Assembly: GCA_964574215.1 (NCBI GenBank)
Contig: CAZNLR010000025.1
Location: 5,908-69,907, forward strand
DNA: 64,000 bases
Origin: GCA-2725625 sp964574215
Lineage (GTDB): Bacteria > Pseudomonadota > Alphaproteobacteria > Rhodospirillales > UBA2165
Reading direction: 5' to 3'
Positions within the stretch are counted from its first letter, which is position 1. Every line of letters begins with the position of its first letter. The position numbers were made by a program, and so were the translations under genes. Shown here in pieces: positions 25,592 through 35,321 of this stretch. The notes beneath the pieces are model-generated. The model made no database searches. It was not told where the DNA came from and saw only the letters and a program-made list of their open reading frames with translations.

Positions 25592-26152
25592 ATGGATATC
25601 GAAGCAGCAAAAAAAGACATTAAACGCCGGATGGAAGGGGCGTTAGAAGTTTTGCACTCGGAGTTTTCCGGGTTGAGGACGGGCCGTGCTTCGACCAGCT
25701 TACTCGATCATATATCAGTCGAGGCCTATGGACAGCCGACCCCGTTGAATCAGGTTGGTACAGTGGGCGTGCCCGAACCCCGTTTGTTGACAGTTCAAGT
25801 TTGGGATAAAAGTTTGGTTTCGGTGGTGGAAAAAGCCATTCGCGATTCAGATCTTGGTCTTAACCCATCATCAGATGGTCAGTTGGTGCGCATTCCCATT
25901 CCGCCTCTGAGCGAAGAACGGCGTGTGGAATTGAGCAAAATCGCCGGCCGTTATGCCGAAGAGGCGAAGGTTGCCGTACGCAATGTCCGCCGTCACGCCA
26001 TGGACGATCTGAAAAAGGCGGAAAAAGACGGCGATATATCTCAGGACGAACATCGCGACTACGATGGTGAAGTCCAGGAACTGACCGACGATTACGTTAA
26101 AAAAATGGACGATGCCTTACACAATAAAGAACAGGAAATTATGCAGGTTTAG
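25592..26152 (+). CDS. frr: ribosome recycling factor
   Basis: RRF, with EF-G, splits the post-termination ribosome. The 186-residue protein has the family length and the markers LRTGRASTSLLDHISVEAYG near residues 28-47, VPEPRLLTVQVWD, and ERRVELSKIAGRYAEEAKVAVRNVRRHAMDDLKK in the long three-helix bundle. GGGAGGAGAACTG precedes the start. uppS starts 21 bases after the stop. Confidence 0.97.
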   Translation: MDIEAAKKDIKRRMEGALEVLHSEFSGLRTGRASTSLLDHISVEAYGQPTPLNQVGTVGVPEPRLLTVQVWDKSLVSVVEKAIRDSDLGLNPSSDGQLVRIPIPPLSEERRVELSKIAGRYAEEAKVAVRNVRRHAMDDLKKAEKDGDISQDEHRDYDGEVQELTDDYVKKMDDALHNKEQEIMQV

Positions 26153-26173
26153 TACCCTGGCAATTACGATGCA

Positions 26174-26911
26174 ATGAAAGCTGAACCGTCACAGGATCAA
26201 GTATTCGGCGACCCGCCCATCCACTTGGCGATTATTATGGATGGCAATGGGCGATGGGCAAAAGCGCGCGGTTTACCAAGAATTGCCGGGCACCGTCGAG
26301 GCGCGGATTCCGTACGCACGGCAGTCGAATGCTCGATCAAATATGGCGTTCGCTACTTAACGCTTTACAGTTTTTCTTCCGAAAACTGGAAACGGCCAGC
26401 CGAAGAGGTTGCCGATTTGATGGGATTGTTGAGGCGGTATCTGCGTAGCAAAATTGCCGAACTGCATCAAAATGGCGTTCGATTACGGATCATCGGCCAG
26501 CGCAAAGATCTGAGCAAAGATATCATCGAATTAATCGAAGACTGCGAAAAAAGAACGGAAAACAATACCAAATTGGATTTGATAATCGCTTTAAGCTATG
26601 GCGGGCGTTCGGAAATTACGGCTGCGGCGAGGGAAATAGCCCAAAAAGTATCGAATGGTCAAATTGAACCGGACGACGTTAGCGAACAGATGATCGAGGA
26701 TCATCTTGATACGGCCGGCATTCCCGATCCGGATTTATTGGTTCGAACAAGTGGTGAAAAAAGAATCAGCAATTTTCTTCTTTGGCAATTGGCCTACGCG
26801 GAATTCGTTTTCACAGATACTCTCTGGCCCGATTTTGGTGAACAAGATTATTTGGAGGCTATATCTGAATTCGGTCGGCGAGAAAGACGTTTTGGCGCAT
26901 CAGGCGTTTGA
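26174..26911 (+). CDS. uppS: undecaprenyl diphosphate synthase
   Basis: UppS condenses isopentenyl diphosphate units onto farnesyl diphosphate in cis configuration to make the C55 carrier lipid precursor for peptidoglycan and polysaccharides. In the 245-residue protein the P-loop-like IIMDGNGRWAKARGLPRIAGHRRG (residues 17-40) carries the catalytic aspartate. LTLYSFSSENWKRP near 67 and DPDLLVRTSGEKRISNFLLWQLAYAEF near 185 bind substrate and Mg. cdsA follows after 14 bases. Confidence 0.96.
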   Translation: MKAEPSQDQVFGDPPIHLAIIMDGNGRWAKARGLPRIAGHRRGADSVRTAVECSIKYGVRYLTLYSFSSENWKRPAEEVADLMGLLRRYLRSKIAELHQNGVRLRIIGQRKDLSKDIIELIEDCEKRTENNTKLDLIIALSYGGRSEITAAAREIAQKVSNGQIEPDDVSEQMIEDHLDTAGIPDPDLLVRTSGEKRISNFLLWQLAYAEFVFTDTLWPDFGEQDYLEAISEFGRRERRFGASGV

Positions 26912-26925
26912 AAATTATTTAGCGA

Positions 26926-27591
26926 ATGATCGTACGACTAATTTCCACCCTAGTGTTAGCACCGATCACTTTGGGCGTTATATGGTTGGGGGGTGTATAT
27001 TTTCAGATATTTGTCGCGCTGGGGGGCTTGCTTGCCATTTGGGAATGGTGGCAAATGTGCGCTTCAGAGCAGAAAAAAGCGCGGAATCTAATTTGGATTC
27101 TGGCTGGCAGCGTCTACATCGCCGTACCCTGTCTATTCCTGATTTGGCTGCGCAACGATCAGGATAATGGTAGAATTTTTATTATTTGGTTTTTCTGTGT
27201 AATTTGGGCGACCGATATAGGCGCTTACGTATTCGGAAAGGCCATCGGCGGTATTAAACTCGCGCCGAGGATAAGCCCCAATAAAACCTGGGCAGGATTT
27301 ATCGGCGGATTGATGTCGGCCATGGTGATAGCATGGGCGCTCACTGCTTGGCATGGTAGTGCGATAGCACCCCAGGTTTTAATCGCGTTGAGCGCGCTTT
27401 TGTCGTTGACGGGTCAAATTGGTGATTTAATAGAATCCTGGGTCAAAAGATATTTCGACGTCAAAGATTCAGGAAAAATAATACCGGGTCATGGTGGCAT
27501 TCTCGATAGGGTAGATGCTATTCTTCTAGCGGTCCCGGTTGCGGCGATTATTGGAATGACATACGGAATTGGTAATTTTCCATGGAAATGA
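26926..27591 (+). CDS. cdsA: phosphatidate cytidylyltransferase
   Basis: CdsA activates phosphatidic acid with CTP to CDP-diacylglycerol, the precursor of all phospholipids. The 221-residue protein has about six membrane segments and the complete family signature SWVKRYFDVKDSGKIIPGHGGILDRVD near residues 176-202. It is shorter than the roughly 285 residues of E. coli CdsA, mainly at the N-terminus, but all C-terminal catalytic elements are present. The first helix starts right at MIVRLISTLVLAPITLG, so no upstream start is needed. It overlaps dxr by 10 bases. Confidence 0.93.
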   Translation: MIVRLISTLVLAPITLGVIWLGGVYFQIFVALGGLLAIWEWWQMCASEQKKARNLIWILAGSVYIAVPCLFLIWLRNDQDNGRIFIIWFFCVIWATDIGAYVFGKAIGGIKLAPRISPNKTWAGFIGGLMSAMVIAWALTAWHGSAIAPQVLIALSALLSLTGQIGDLIESWVKRYFDVKDSGKIIPGHGGILDRVDAILLAVPVAAIIGMTYGIGNFPWK

Positions 27592-28796
27592 CGGCCCCTA
27601 AGTTACATGTCGATTCGGCTGATAAACCTAAGCAGGTTACTGTTCTGGGGGCGACGGGATCAATCGGATGCAATACGCTTGATCTTATTGAAAGAAATAA
27701 GACAGAATTTTCAGTTGTGGCCCTTACCGGCAACAAAAATGTCGAATTGCTGGCCGCTCAAGCAAGAAAATTCCTGCCGGAAATTGCTGTCATCGCCGAT
27801 GAAAGCGGATATGAAGAACTAAAAACTCGGTTGGATGGCACGGACATAAAAGTTGCTGCTGGAGCCGAAGCTTTGGTTGAAGCCGCAGACCTGCCGTCGG
27901 ATATCGTCATGGCCGGTATTGTCGGCGTCGCTGGGCTGGCTCCGACCTTGGCAGCTGCCCGGCGTGGCGCTGTGGTTGCATTGGCGAACAAGGAGTGTCT
28001 TGTTTGCGCCGGCGACCAACTTCTCCAACAGGTGGAACAAAACGGCGCTAAACTTTTACCGGTGGATTCGGAACATAATGCCATCTTCCAAGTATTTGAT
28101 TTTGATCAGAGCGAAAATGTAGACCGGCTGATCCTTACGGCTTCCGGCGGTCCCTTCTGGGAATACAGTCTGGAAGACATGAAAAAAGTAACGCCGAAAG
28201 AGGCCGTTGCCCACCCGAATTGGGATATGGGCGCTAAAATTTCCGTCGATTCAGCCACCATGATGAATAAAGGACTGGAATTAATCGAGGCCTACTATTT
28301 ATTTCCGGTGAGAGAGGATCAAATTGAAATTCTCGTGCATCCCCAGTCTGTCGTGCACAGCTTAGTGTCCTATGTGGATGGTTCGGTACTGGCGCAAATG
28401 GGGACGCCGGATATGCGGACACCCATTTCCTATGCTTTGGCCTGGCCGCAGAGAATGAAGACGCCGGCGGAGCGGTTAGAACTGGAAAAAATATCGAATC
28501 TGGTGTTTGAATCCCCCGACTACGTTAGATTTCCGGCGTTGACGATTGCGCGAGATGCCTTGAAAGCCGGTGGCGCCGCGCCTATTATATTAAATGCGGT
28601 AAATGAAATTGCAGTAAGATTTTTTCTCGAGGAAAAGATCGGTTTTCTGGATATTGCCAAAGCTACCGAACAGGTGCTGGAAAAAATGCTGCGAAACTCC
28701 CCTCAAAATCCCCCGGCGACGATTGAGGAGATTGGGGAAATAGACTATCAGGCGAGGATCGAAGCCGAAGCGACCGCGCGGTCTCTTTCGGAATGA
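27582..28796 (+). CDS. dxr: 1-deoxy-D-xylulose 5-phosphate reductoisomerase
   Basis: Dxr makes 2-C-methyl-D-erythritol 4-phosphate with NADPH, the first committed step of the non-mevalonate isoprenoid pathway. The 404-residue protein has GATGSIGCNTLDLI near residue 22 (NADPH site), LANKECLVCAGD near 130, PVDSEHNAIFQ near 158 (metal and substrate), and KISVDSATMMNKGLELIEA near 215. An alternative ATG lies two codons in. The overlap with cdsA suggests translational coupling. Confidence 0.96.
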   Translation: MEMTAPKLHVDSADKPKQVTVLGATGSIGCNTLDLIERNKTEFSVVALTGNKNVELLAAQARKFLPEIAVIADESGYEELKTRLDGTDIKVAAGAEALVEAADLPSDIVMAGIVGVAGLAPTLAAARRGAVVALANKECLVCAGDQLLQQVEQNGAKLLPVDSEHNAIFQVFDFDQSENVDRLILTASGGPFWEYSLEDMKKVTPKEAVAHPNWDMGAKISVDSATMMNKGLELIEAYYLFPVREDQIEILVHPQSVVHSLVSYVDGSVLAQMGTPDMRTPISYALAWPQRMKTPAERLELEKISNLVFESPDYVRFPALTIARDALKAGGAAPIILNAVNEIAVRFFLEEKIGFLDIAKATEQVLEKMLRNSPQNPPATIEEIGEIDYQARIEAEATARSLSE

Positions 28797-28848
28797 TGAC
28801 GTACTAAAAACAATAACAAGTAAACAGTCGAAATAACGGATTTTATCA

Positions 28849-30021
28849 ATGGAATTCCTCGCACTTCTAACAGCCAAGCTAAGTTTTATATGGGAAATTG
28901 GCATCCCCTTTCTCATTGCTTTGACCATCTTGGTATTCGTGCATGAACTTGGTCACTATGCAGTTGCCCGTTGGGCCGGCGTTAAGGTCGAGGTCTTTTC
29001 CGTCGGATTTGGTACGGAAATTAAAGGCTGGAATGACAGCCATGGCACACGATGGAAAATAGGTGCAGTGCCATTGGGCGGCTACGTCAAGATGTTCGGC
29101 GAGAGCGAAACAATTGGCGAGGGTGATGACGAAAGGCCGATGTCCGAGGAAGAAACAGCCGTTTCTTTTCATCACAAGTCGCTGATACAGCGGGCGGCGA
29201 TTGTTTTTGCCGGACCGTTCATCAATTTCATATTTGCCATTTTCGCCTTTGCGGCTTTGTTTGCGTTCATCGGCCTTCCCCATCCTGAAACGGATAAACC
29301 GTTGGCCGTGGTCGGGATGATTTCTTCTAACAGTGCTGCCGAAACCGCCGGGCTGAAGCCGGGTGATCAAATAGTCCGCATCGGGCGTGAAAAAATTACT
29401 TATTTTAAGGACCTCCAACGCGTTATCGGAGCCAATCCGGGAAAACTGCTTGAAATCGAAATTGTCCGGCAAGAAAAACGGATTAATTTTAAGGTGACGC
29501 CGAAGGTTAAAGAAAGAAAAGATGCATCCGGGGCAACCGTAACCTATGGGTTATTGGGCGTTACGGCTGATCCAGGCAAAGTTACCTACGAACGGCAAAA
29601 TATTTTCACGGCGCTATGGTTGGGTGTTGAGCGAACCTATGGGCTGACGTTGCGGATACTTGACTATATTGGTGATATATTTTCCGGGGCGCAATCGGCA
29701 GAGGAATTGGGCGGCGTTCTGCGAATTGCGCAGATTTCAGGCCAAGTCGCTGAGCTTGGAATTGCCAGCTATATATCTTTTTTAGCGGTTTTGTCGGTAA
29801 ATTTAGGATTAATTAATCTCTTCCCTATACCGCTGTTAGACGGTGGTCATTTAGCGTTTTATGTAATTGAAGCGGTCCGCGGCCGGCCTCTCGGAGAAAA
29901 AGCACAAGAATACGGTTTCCGATTGGGGTTGATGCTCGTGGTCGCATTATTTTTGTTTGTAACGTGGAATGACTTGGTGCATTTGAAATTTATTTCGTTT
30001 ATTTCGGGGCTTCTAACTTAA
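28849..30021 (+). CDS. rseP: site-2 intramembrane protease RseP
   Basis: RseP is a zinc metalloprotease that cuts transmembrane substrates such as anti-sigma factors and leftover signal peptides. The 390-residue protein shows the HELGHY zinc motif in the first membrane helix (residues 27-32) and the distant metal-binding segment NLFPIPLLDGGHL near residue 330. A periplasmic PDZ domain (SNSAAETAGLKPGDQIVRIGR) lies near 160-185. It lies immediately before bamA, as in most proteobacteria. I see one clear PDZ domain; E. coli has two. Confidence 0.95.
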   Translation: MEFLALLTAKLSFIWEIGIPFLIALTILVFVHELGHYAVARWAGVKVEVFSVGFGTEIKGWNDSHGTRWKIGAVPLGGYVKMFGESETIGEGDDERPMSEEETAVSFHHKSLIQRAAIVFAGPFINFIFAIFAFAALFAFIGLPHPETDKPLAVVGMISSNSAAETAGLKPGDQIVRIGREKITYFKDLQRVIGANPGKLLEIEIVRQEKRINFKVTPKVKERKDASGATVTYGLLGVTADPGKVTYERQNIFTALWLGVERTYGLTLRILDYIGDIFSGAQSAEELGGVLRIAQISGQVAELGIASYISFLAVLSVNLGLINLFPIPLLDGGHLAFYVIEAVRGRPLGEKAQEYGFRLGLMLVVALFLFVTWNDLVHLKFISFISGLLT

Positions 30022-30099
30022 CCCTTTGTTTTTAGTGTTGTTTTTTGCTGGCGACTTTAGTATTTGAGTTCGGATAAATAATTTCTGGGGAGTTATCAC

Positions 30100-32373
30100 T
30101 TGTTTTGGTTCAGAGTCCTTTCTTTCTGCGCTCTACTATGGGGCGTGGGCGTTACAGCCGGATCGGCGTTCGCTCAGGATTCTGAGGTCGTTCGTGAAAT
30201 CGTGGTTCAGGGTACCCACCGTATTGAGCAAAATACGGTAAAATCTTATTTGCTGCTGCAGGCCGGTGATCGTTTTGACCGCAGACGGATGGACCAGTCG
30301 GTCAAAAGTTTGTTTGCGACAGGTCTGTTCGCGGATGTGACGGTATCCCGCCAAGGCGGTGCCATGATCGTCAAAGTCGTCGAGAACCCTGTCATCAACC
30401 GCATCGCCTTTGAAGGAAATAAACGGGTTGAAGATTCCGAGCTAAGGCCGGAAATTACTCTACGGCCACGGGTCGTGTTCACCCGCGCCAAGGTGCAAAA
30501 AGACGTAAAGCGCATTCTCGATGTCTATCGCGTCAGTGGCAGATTTGCTGCGACGGTCGAACCGAAAGTAATTCAACTGCCGCAAAACAGGGCGGATTTG
30601 GTTTTTGAGATTGACGAAGGTCCGTTAACGTCAGTCGAGCGGATAAGCTTTATCGGTAATGTTGCCGAAAGTGACTCCGATCTTCGCTCAATCGTCCGGA
30701 CCAAGGAATCGGTTTGGTACAGATTTTTATCGGCAGACGATACCTACGATCCCGATCGCCTTACGTTCGACAGGGAACTTCTACGGCGGCACTATTTATC
30801 GGAAGGTTATGCGGATTTCCGTGTGGAATCGGCCGTAGCCGAGTTAACGCCGAGCAAAAACGCTTTTTTCATAACGTTTACGGTAAACGAAGGGCCGCGA
30901 TACAAATTCGGCTCGGTCGATATCGCTGCCGGTTTAAGAGGTCTGGATGCAAAAAATCTACGTCCACTAATCGATTTTAGTCAGGGCGACTGGTATGACA
31001 ATTCTTTGGTCGAAGAAGCTATTGATTTGATCGTCGACGCTGTTGGAACCAAGGGGTACGCGTTCGTCGAGGTGCGACCGAGGATCGACCGAAATCGCAA
31101 AGAACGAGTAGTTAATCTGACCTTTGATATCCGAGAAGGTCCTCGTGTGTTTGTCGAACGGATCGATATTTCTGGCAATGTTCGAACCATCGATAAGGTT
31201 ATCCGCCGAGAATTCCAACTCATTGAGGGCGACGCGTTTAACGCCGCCAAGCTGCGGCGCTCCCGCAAACGGGTGCAGGATTTGAACTTTTTTGAAAAAG
31301 TCAAAATAGAGCGTCAGCAGGGGAGTGCCCCGGATAAAGCTGTCATAAAAGTCGACGTCGAGGAAAAATCGACCGGTTCGTTAAGTGTAGGCGTTGGTTA
31401 TTCCACCGATAGCGGACCATTGGTCGATCTCGGCATTTCCGAAAGAAATCTATTGGGACGCGGCCAAAGGATCGGGCTCAAGGCATCAATCGCGGGCGAA
31501 AAAAGTCAGGGCAGTATAAGTTTTACGGAACCCTATTTCCTTGACCGGGAGATTGTTGCTGGAGTTGACGCATTTTTTACAAAGCAAGACTTTCAAGATA
31601 CAAGCTCATACAACTGGGAGCAAATAGGCTTCGGTTTCAGAGCCGGTTATCCCCTTACCGATGATCTTTCCCAGGATTGGCGGTATCGCTTTGAGCATTC
31701 GGAAATTGCCGACGTGGCGTCAAACGCTTCTAGTTTGATCAAAAGCCAGGAAGGATCACGATATGTTTCTTTGGTTGGACATGTATTGTCCTATGACTTA
31801 CGTGATAGCCGCGTGAATCCGACCGAAGGCTACATCGTTAGGTTAAGCAATGATGTCGCTGGGTTGGGAGGTACGATCCGATATTTTCGCAATCAAATGA
31901 AGGCGGCACAGTATTTTAGTCCCTTTGACGATGTCGTCCTGTCCTGGGAAGGAAGGGCTGGTCACATTCTGGGATTAGGGCAGGACATCGAAATCGCCGA
32001 CCGCTTCTTTCTTGGCGGTGATAGTTTGCGCGGATTTAAAACCGCTGGCGCCGGACCGCGCGATAAGGTTACCAAAGATTCTTTGGGCGGTGAGTGGATT
32101 TACAACGGCTCACTGCAGGCAAATTTCCCGCTTGGTTTCCCTGAAGAACTGAGAGTATCGGGAAGGTTATTCACTGACTTCGGCAGCGTTGGCGAGGTCA
32201 ATCCCCGGAGCGACAATGTCTTCGATTCAGCATCAATTCGTGTGTCAGCCGGCGCCGGCCTTGGGTGGGTGTCGCCGTTTGGGCCGATTAACATTGATTT
32301 TGGTTTTCCATTGATTAAAGAAAGTTTGGACGAAACGGAGCTTATGCGGATAAACTTCGGGACGAGGTTTTAG
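30100..32373 (+). CDS. bamA: outer membrane protein assembly factor BamA
   Basis: BamA is the central outer-membrane insertase for beta-barrel proteins. The 757-residue protein starts with TTG at 30100, preceded by TGGGGAG. No in-frame ATG precedes it, and the product begins with a signal peptide (residues 1-25, AFAQD). Five POTRA repeats follow, visible through recurring GN.R and EGPR-type motifs such as DISGNVRTIDKVIRREFQL near residue 360. The C-terminal 16-strand barrel includes FFLGGDSLRGFKTAGAGPRD, holding the conserved VRGF/Y-like loop, and ends in a terminal Phe. Confidence 0.96.
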   Translation: MFWFRVLSFCALLWGVGVTAGSAFAQDSEVVREIVVQGTHRIEQNTVKSYLLLQAGDRFDRRRMDQSVKSLFATGLFADVTVSRQGGAMIVKVVENPVINRIAFEGNKRVEDSELRPEITLRPRVVFTRAKVQKDVKRILDVYRVSGRFAATVEPKVIQLPQNRADLVFEIDEGPLTSVERISFIGNVAESDSDLRSIVRTKESVWYRFLSADDTYDPDRLTFDRELLRRHYLSEGYADFRVESAVAELTPSKNAFFITFTVNEGPRYKFGSVDIAAGLRGLDAKNLRPLIDFSQGDWYDNSLVEEAIDLIVDAVGTKGYAFVEVRPRIDRNRKERVVNLTFDIREGPRVFVERIDISGNVRTIDKVIRREFQLIEGDAFNAAKLRRSRKRVQDLNFFEKVKIERQQGSAPDKAVIKVDVEEKSTGSLSVGVGYSTDSGPLVDLGISERNLLGRGQRIGLKASIAGEKSQGSISFTEPYFLDREIVAGVDAFFTKQDFQDTSSYNWEQIGFGFRAGYPLTDDLSQDWRYRFEHSEIADVASNASSLIKSQEGSRYVSLVGHVLSYDLRDSRVNPTEGYIVRLSNDVAGLGGTIRYFRNQMKAAQYFSPFDDVVLSWEGRAGHILGLGQDIEIADRFFLGGDSLRGFKTAGAGPRDKVTKDSLGGEWIYNGSLQANFPLGFPEELRVSGRLFTDFGSVGEVNPRSDNVFDSASIRVSAGAGLGWVSPFGPINIDFGFPLIKESLDETELMRINFGTRF

Positions 32374-32376
32374 ACA

Positions 32377-33012
32377 ATGATAATTTTAATACGAATAATT
32401 TTTGCGACCATCGTGGTTGCATCCTTTGTATTTTTGGACACCGACGCAAATGCCCAAGAGCAGCCCGATGGCAAATTGGGCGTTCTTGATTTTCAGGCTG
32501 TAGCCAGAACGTCTTTGATGACCAAAGATATTGCCCGGCAAAAAGATACGAAACGTCGAAAATTTCGCGATGAGATTAGAAAAGAAGAACAAGCATTGCG
32601 AAAAGCAAATGATGAATTGCAAAAGCAACGCGTTATCTTGACCCAGGAAGCTTATGAAGACGAAGTCAGAAAATTCCGGCAAAAATCGGCTGCTCTGCAG
32701 AAAAAGGTTCAACAGCGTAACCAGGAATTTAATCGCATAACAGCCTTCACTGATCGTGTCTTTCAAGTGGCGCTGCAAAAGGCACTGGCCGAAGTTGCAA
32801 AAAAGGGAAATTATATATTGGTGTTAAGGCGCCGTCCCAATGTGCTGGTTCGGGCTAGATTTCTGGATATAACCGGTGCTGTCTTAAAGGTGTTAAACCG
32901 AAATAAACCCAATTATAAAATCCCGGATGACATCGAAAAAGCAATTAAAGAAGAAACTAAAAAGGCGACGGGCAAAAAACAGTCGGGTGGTAAACCCAAA
33001 TCTGGAAAGTAG
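32377..33012 (+). CDS. skp: OmpH/Skp family periplasmic chaperone
   Basis: Skp holds unfolded outer-membrane proteins in the periplasm. The 211-residue product has a signal peptide (cleavage near ANAQE, residues 24-27), the DFQAVARTSLMTKDIARQ start of the family core, and a long charged coiled-coil region of about residues 55-125 that forms the tentacle helices. After the core a Lys-rich tail follows. It begins 3 bases after bamA and ends 3 bases before lpxD, which is the conserved order. Confidence 0.88.
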   Translation: MIILIRIIFATIVVASFVFLDTDANAQEQPDGKLGVLDFQAVARTSLMTKDIARQKDTKRRKFRDEIRKEEQALRKANDELQKQRVILTQEAYEDEVRKFRQKSAALQKKVQQRNQEFNRITAFTDRVFQVALQKALAEVAKKGNYILVLRRRPNVLVRARFLDITGAVLKVLNRNKPNYKIPDDIEKAIKEETKKATGKKQSGGKPKSGK

Positions 33013-33015
33013 CCA

Positions 33016-34041
33016 ATGGCCGATCCCCGTTTCTTTAAGGTGGCGGGACCCTTCAGCCTGAGCCAATTGGCGGAGATCGCCGGCGCAGAAATCGTCGAAC
33101 CCCGTGAAGCCTCTGCCGCTTCAAAAGAAAAAGAATATGCCGATGTGGCACCATTAGGAACGGCGGGACCGAACGATGTCAGTTTTGTCGACAATCGAAA
33201 ATATGTGAAAGTGTTCGAAGAAAGCGCCGCCGGCGCTGTTTTGGTTGCGCCGGACTTGGTCGATCGAGCTCCACCCAATACGACGTTATTAGTGCTGTCG
33301 GATCCCTATACCGGTTATGCCAAGGTTGCGCAGGCATATTATCCGGCTTCGGCGATTGAAGAAAATATTTCCGAACGTTCGCATATATCTTCAACAGCGA
33401 TAATCGGTAAGGGAGTTAGGGTCGAATCCGGTGTCGTCATAGAAGAAAATGCGGAAATTGGAGCTAGCTGCCAAATTGGTGCAAATACGGTGATCGGGCC
33501 CGGTGTGGTCATTGGGAACAAATGCACAATTGGACCCAATGTGACGCTGGAGTACTGTTGTATTGGAGCCAATACGACAATTCATACCGGCGCTCGTATT
33601 GGCCAGGATGGCTTCGGGTTTGCTCCCGGTTTGATCCACACGAGGGTTCCCCAATTGGGCCGGGTAATAATCGGGAACGACGTGGTAATCGGCGCCAATA
33701 CTACAATTGATCGGGGGACGGCACCTGACACGATTATCGGCGACGGGACAAAAATCGATAATCTGGTACAGATTGCGCACAATGTGGAAATCGGCAAAAA
33801 TTGTCTTATTGCCGCCGAAGTCGGAATATCAGGGAGCTCAATAATTGGCGACTACGTTATGATGGGCGGACAGGTGGGAATATCCGGCCACTTAAATATC
33901 GGGGACGGCGTCAAAATTGCCGCCCAAAGCGGTGTCTCCCATGATATTAAAGCGGGAGAGACCATTGCCGGTATGCCGGCAATGAAGGCCCGTGATTTTT
34001 GGCGGGCCATGGCGAAACTAAAAAAATTATCGGTTAAGTAA
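33016..34041 (+). CDS. lpxD: UDP-3-O-(3-hydroxyacyl)glucosamine N-acyltransferase
   Basis: LpxD adds the second hydroxyacyl chain in lipid A synthesis, using acyl-ACP. The 341-residue protein has the N-terminal uridine-binding domain (about residues 1-105). A left-handed beta-helix of hexapeptide repeats follows (IGASCQIGANTVIGPGVVIGN, near 150-170, and many more). The catalytic His lies in VQIAHNVEIGKN near 250. Length and arrangement are normal. fabZ follows after 15 bases. Confidence 0.95.
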   Translation: MADPRFFKVAGPFSLSQLAEIAGAEIVEPREASAASKEKEYADVAPLGTAGPNDVSFVDNRKYVKVFEESAAGAVLVAPDLVDRAPPNTTLLVLSDPYTGYAKVAQAYYPASAIEENISERSHISSTAIIGKGVRVESGVVIEENAEIGASCQIGANTVIGPGVVIGNKCTIGPNVTLEYCCIGANTTIHTGARIGQDGFGFAPGLIHTRVPQLGRVIIGNDVVIGANTTIDRGTAPDTIIGDGTKIDNLVQIAHNVEIGKNCLIAAEVGISGSSIIGDYVMMGGQVGISGHLNIGDGVKIAAQSGVSHDIKAGETIAGMPAMKARDFWRAMAKLKKLSVK

Positions 34042-34056
34042 GAGGAAAAAACGATT

Positions 34057-34524
34057 ATGGATTCTGAAGCTCTTGCGTCGGATGATCTGATCATCGATAT
34101 CGAGCGCATCGTCGAAATGATACCACATAGATATCCGTTCCTGATGATAGATCGGGTTTCAAATCTGGTGCCGGGTGAAAGCGCAGTCGGGTTGAAAAAC
34201 GTCACCATCAACGAACCGTATTTTCAAGGCCATTTCCCGACACGACCAATAATGCCCGGCGTTATGATCGTTGAATCAATGGCGCAGACCGCAGGTGTTC
34301 TGGTTGTACATACGATGGGCGGAAATACTGAAGGCAAGCTGGTTTATTTCATGTCCATAGAAAATGCACGATTTCGAAAAACCGTGGTGCCGGGTGATTC
34401 CTTAAAAGTCCACGTCAATACCAAACAAAGCCGGGGCAACGTTTGGAAATTTGATGGCGTAGCCAAAGTCGATGATACCGTGGTGGCCGAAGCCACGTTT
34501 ACAGCAATGATTGTAGACCAATGA
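34057..34524 (+). CDS. fabZ: 3-hydroxyacyl-[acyl-carrier-protein] dehydratase
   Basis: FabZ dehydrates 3-hydroxyacyl-ACP in fatty acid elongation and competes with LpxA/LpxD for the hydroxyacyl-ACP pool. The 155-residue hot-dog-fold protein has MIPHRYPFLMIDRV with the catalytic histidine (near residue 25) and GHFPTRPIMPGVMIVESMAQ with the catalytic glutamate (near 62-80). Its stop overlaps the lpxA ATG by 4 bases, coupling the two competing activities. Confidence 0.96.
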   Translation: MDSEALASDDLIIDIERIVEMIPHRYPFLMIDRVSNLVPGESAVGLKNVTINEPYFQGHFPTRPIMPGVMIVESMAQTAGVLVVHTMGGNTEGKLVYFMSIENARFRKTVVPGDSLKVHVNTKQSRGNVWKFDGVAKVDDTVVAEATFTAMIVDQ

Positions 34525-35321
34525 GCCAAATACATGAAACGGCCGTCATCGAAGACGGCGCCACCATCGGCCAGGACGCAAAGATCGGTCCTTATTGCTG
34601 CGTTGGGGTAAACTCTGTCTTGGGGGATAGCGTGGAACTGAAATCGCATGTCGTCGTTGAAGGCCATACGAAAATCGGTTCCGGCACGGTAATATTTCCT
34701 TTTGCTTCGGTTGGCCATCAGCCCCAGGATTTGAAGTACCATGGTGAGGTTTCCCGGCTTGAAATCGGCAGTAACAACGTTATTCGAGAACATGTGACAC
34801 TGAATCCCGGTACCGAAGGCGGAGGATTGCTGACCAAGGTCGGTGATAATTGCCTATTCATGGTGGGATCTCATGTCGCCCACGATTGTTTCATCGGCGA
34901 CAACGCTATATTGGTCAACAATGTCACGCTCGGCGGACATGTGGAGATCGGAGAATGGGCGATTGTCGGTGGAATGTCGGCGGTTCACCAATTCGTCCGC
35001 ATCGGCCGCCATGCCATGATCGGCGGTATGTCGGGCGTGGAAAATGATGTCATTCCCTATGGTTCGGTCGTAGGTAACCGAGCCCATTTATCGGGACTGA
35101 ATCTGGTCGGGTTGAAACGCCGTAGTTTCTCCCGCGATACCATCCATGATTTAAGGCGCGCCTATCGTCTAATTTTCGCCCAGGAAGGCACCCAGTCCGA
35201 AAGACTTGATGATGTGGCCGAACTTTTTCCTGAAATAGAACCGGTTATGGAAATCGTCAATTTCATGCGGATCGATTCCAGCCGGGCCATCTGCCAGCCG
35301 CTTTTAGAGGATGCAGCCTAA
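34521..35321 (+). CDS. lpxA: acyl-ACP--UDP-N-acetylglucosamine O-acyltransferase
   Basis: LpxA performs the first step of lipid A synthesis. The 266-residue protein is a left-handed beta-helix with hexapeptide repeats from the N-terminus (HETAVIEDGATIGQDAKIG). It has SVGHQPQDLKYHGE near residue 69, the catalytic histidine in GSHVAHDCFIGDNAI near 122, and a helical C-terminal domain with LNLVGLKRR. It overlaps fabZ by 4 bases and the fused lpxI-lpxB gene by 11 bases. Confidence 0.96.
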   Translation: MSQIHETAVIEDGATIGQDAKIGPYCCVGVNSVLGDSVELKSHVVVEGHTKIGSGTVIFPFASVGHQPQDLKYHGEVSRLEIGSNNVIREHVTLNPGTEGGGLLTKVGDNCLFMVGSHVAHDCFIGDNAILVNNVTLGGHVEIGEWAIVGGMSAVHQFVRIGRHAMIGGMSGVENDVIPYGSVVGNRAHLSGLNLVGLKRRSFSRDTIHDLRRAYRLIFAQEGTQSERLDDVAELFPEIEPVMEIVNFMRIDSSRAICQPLLEDAA

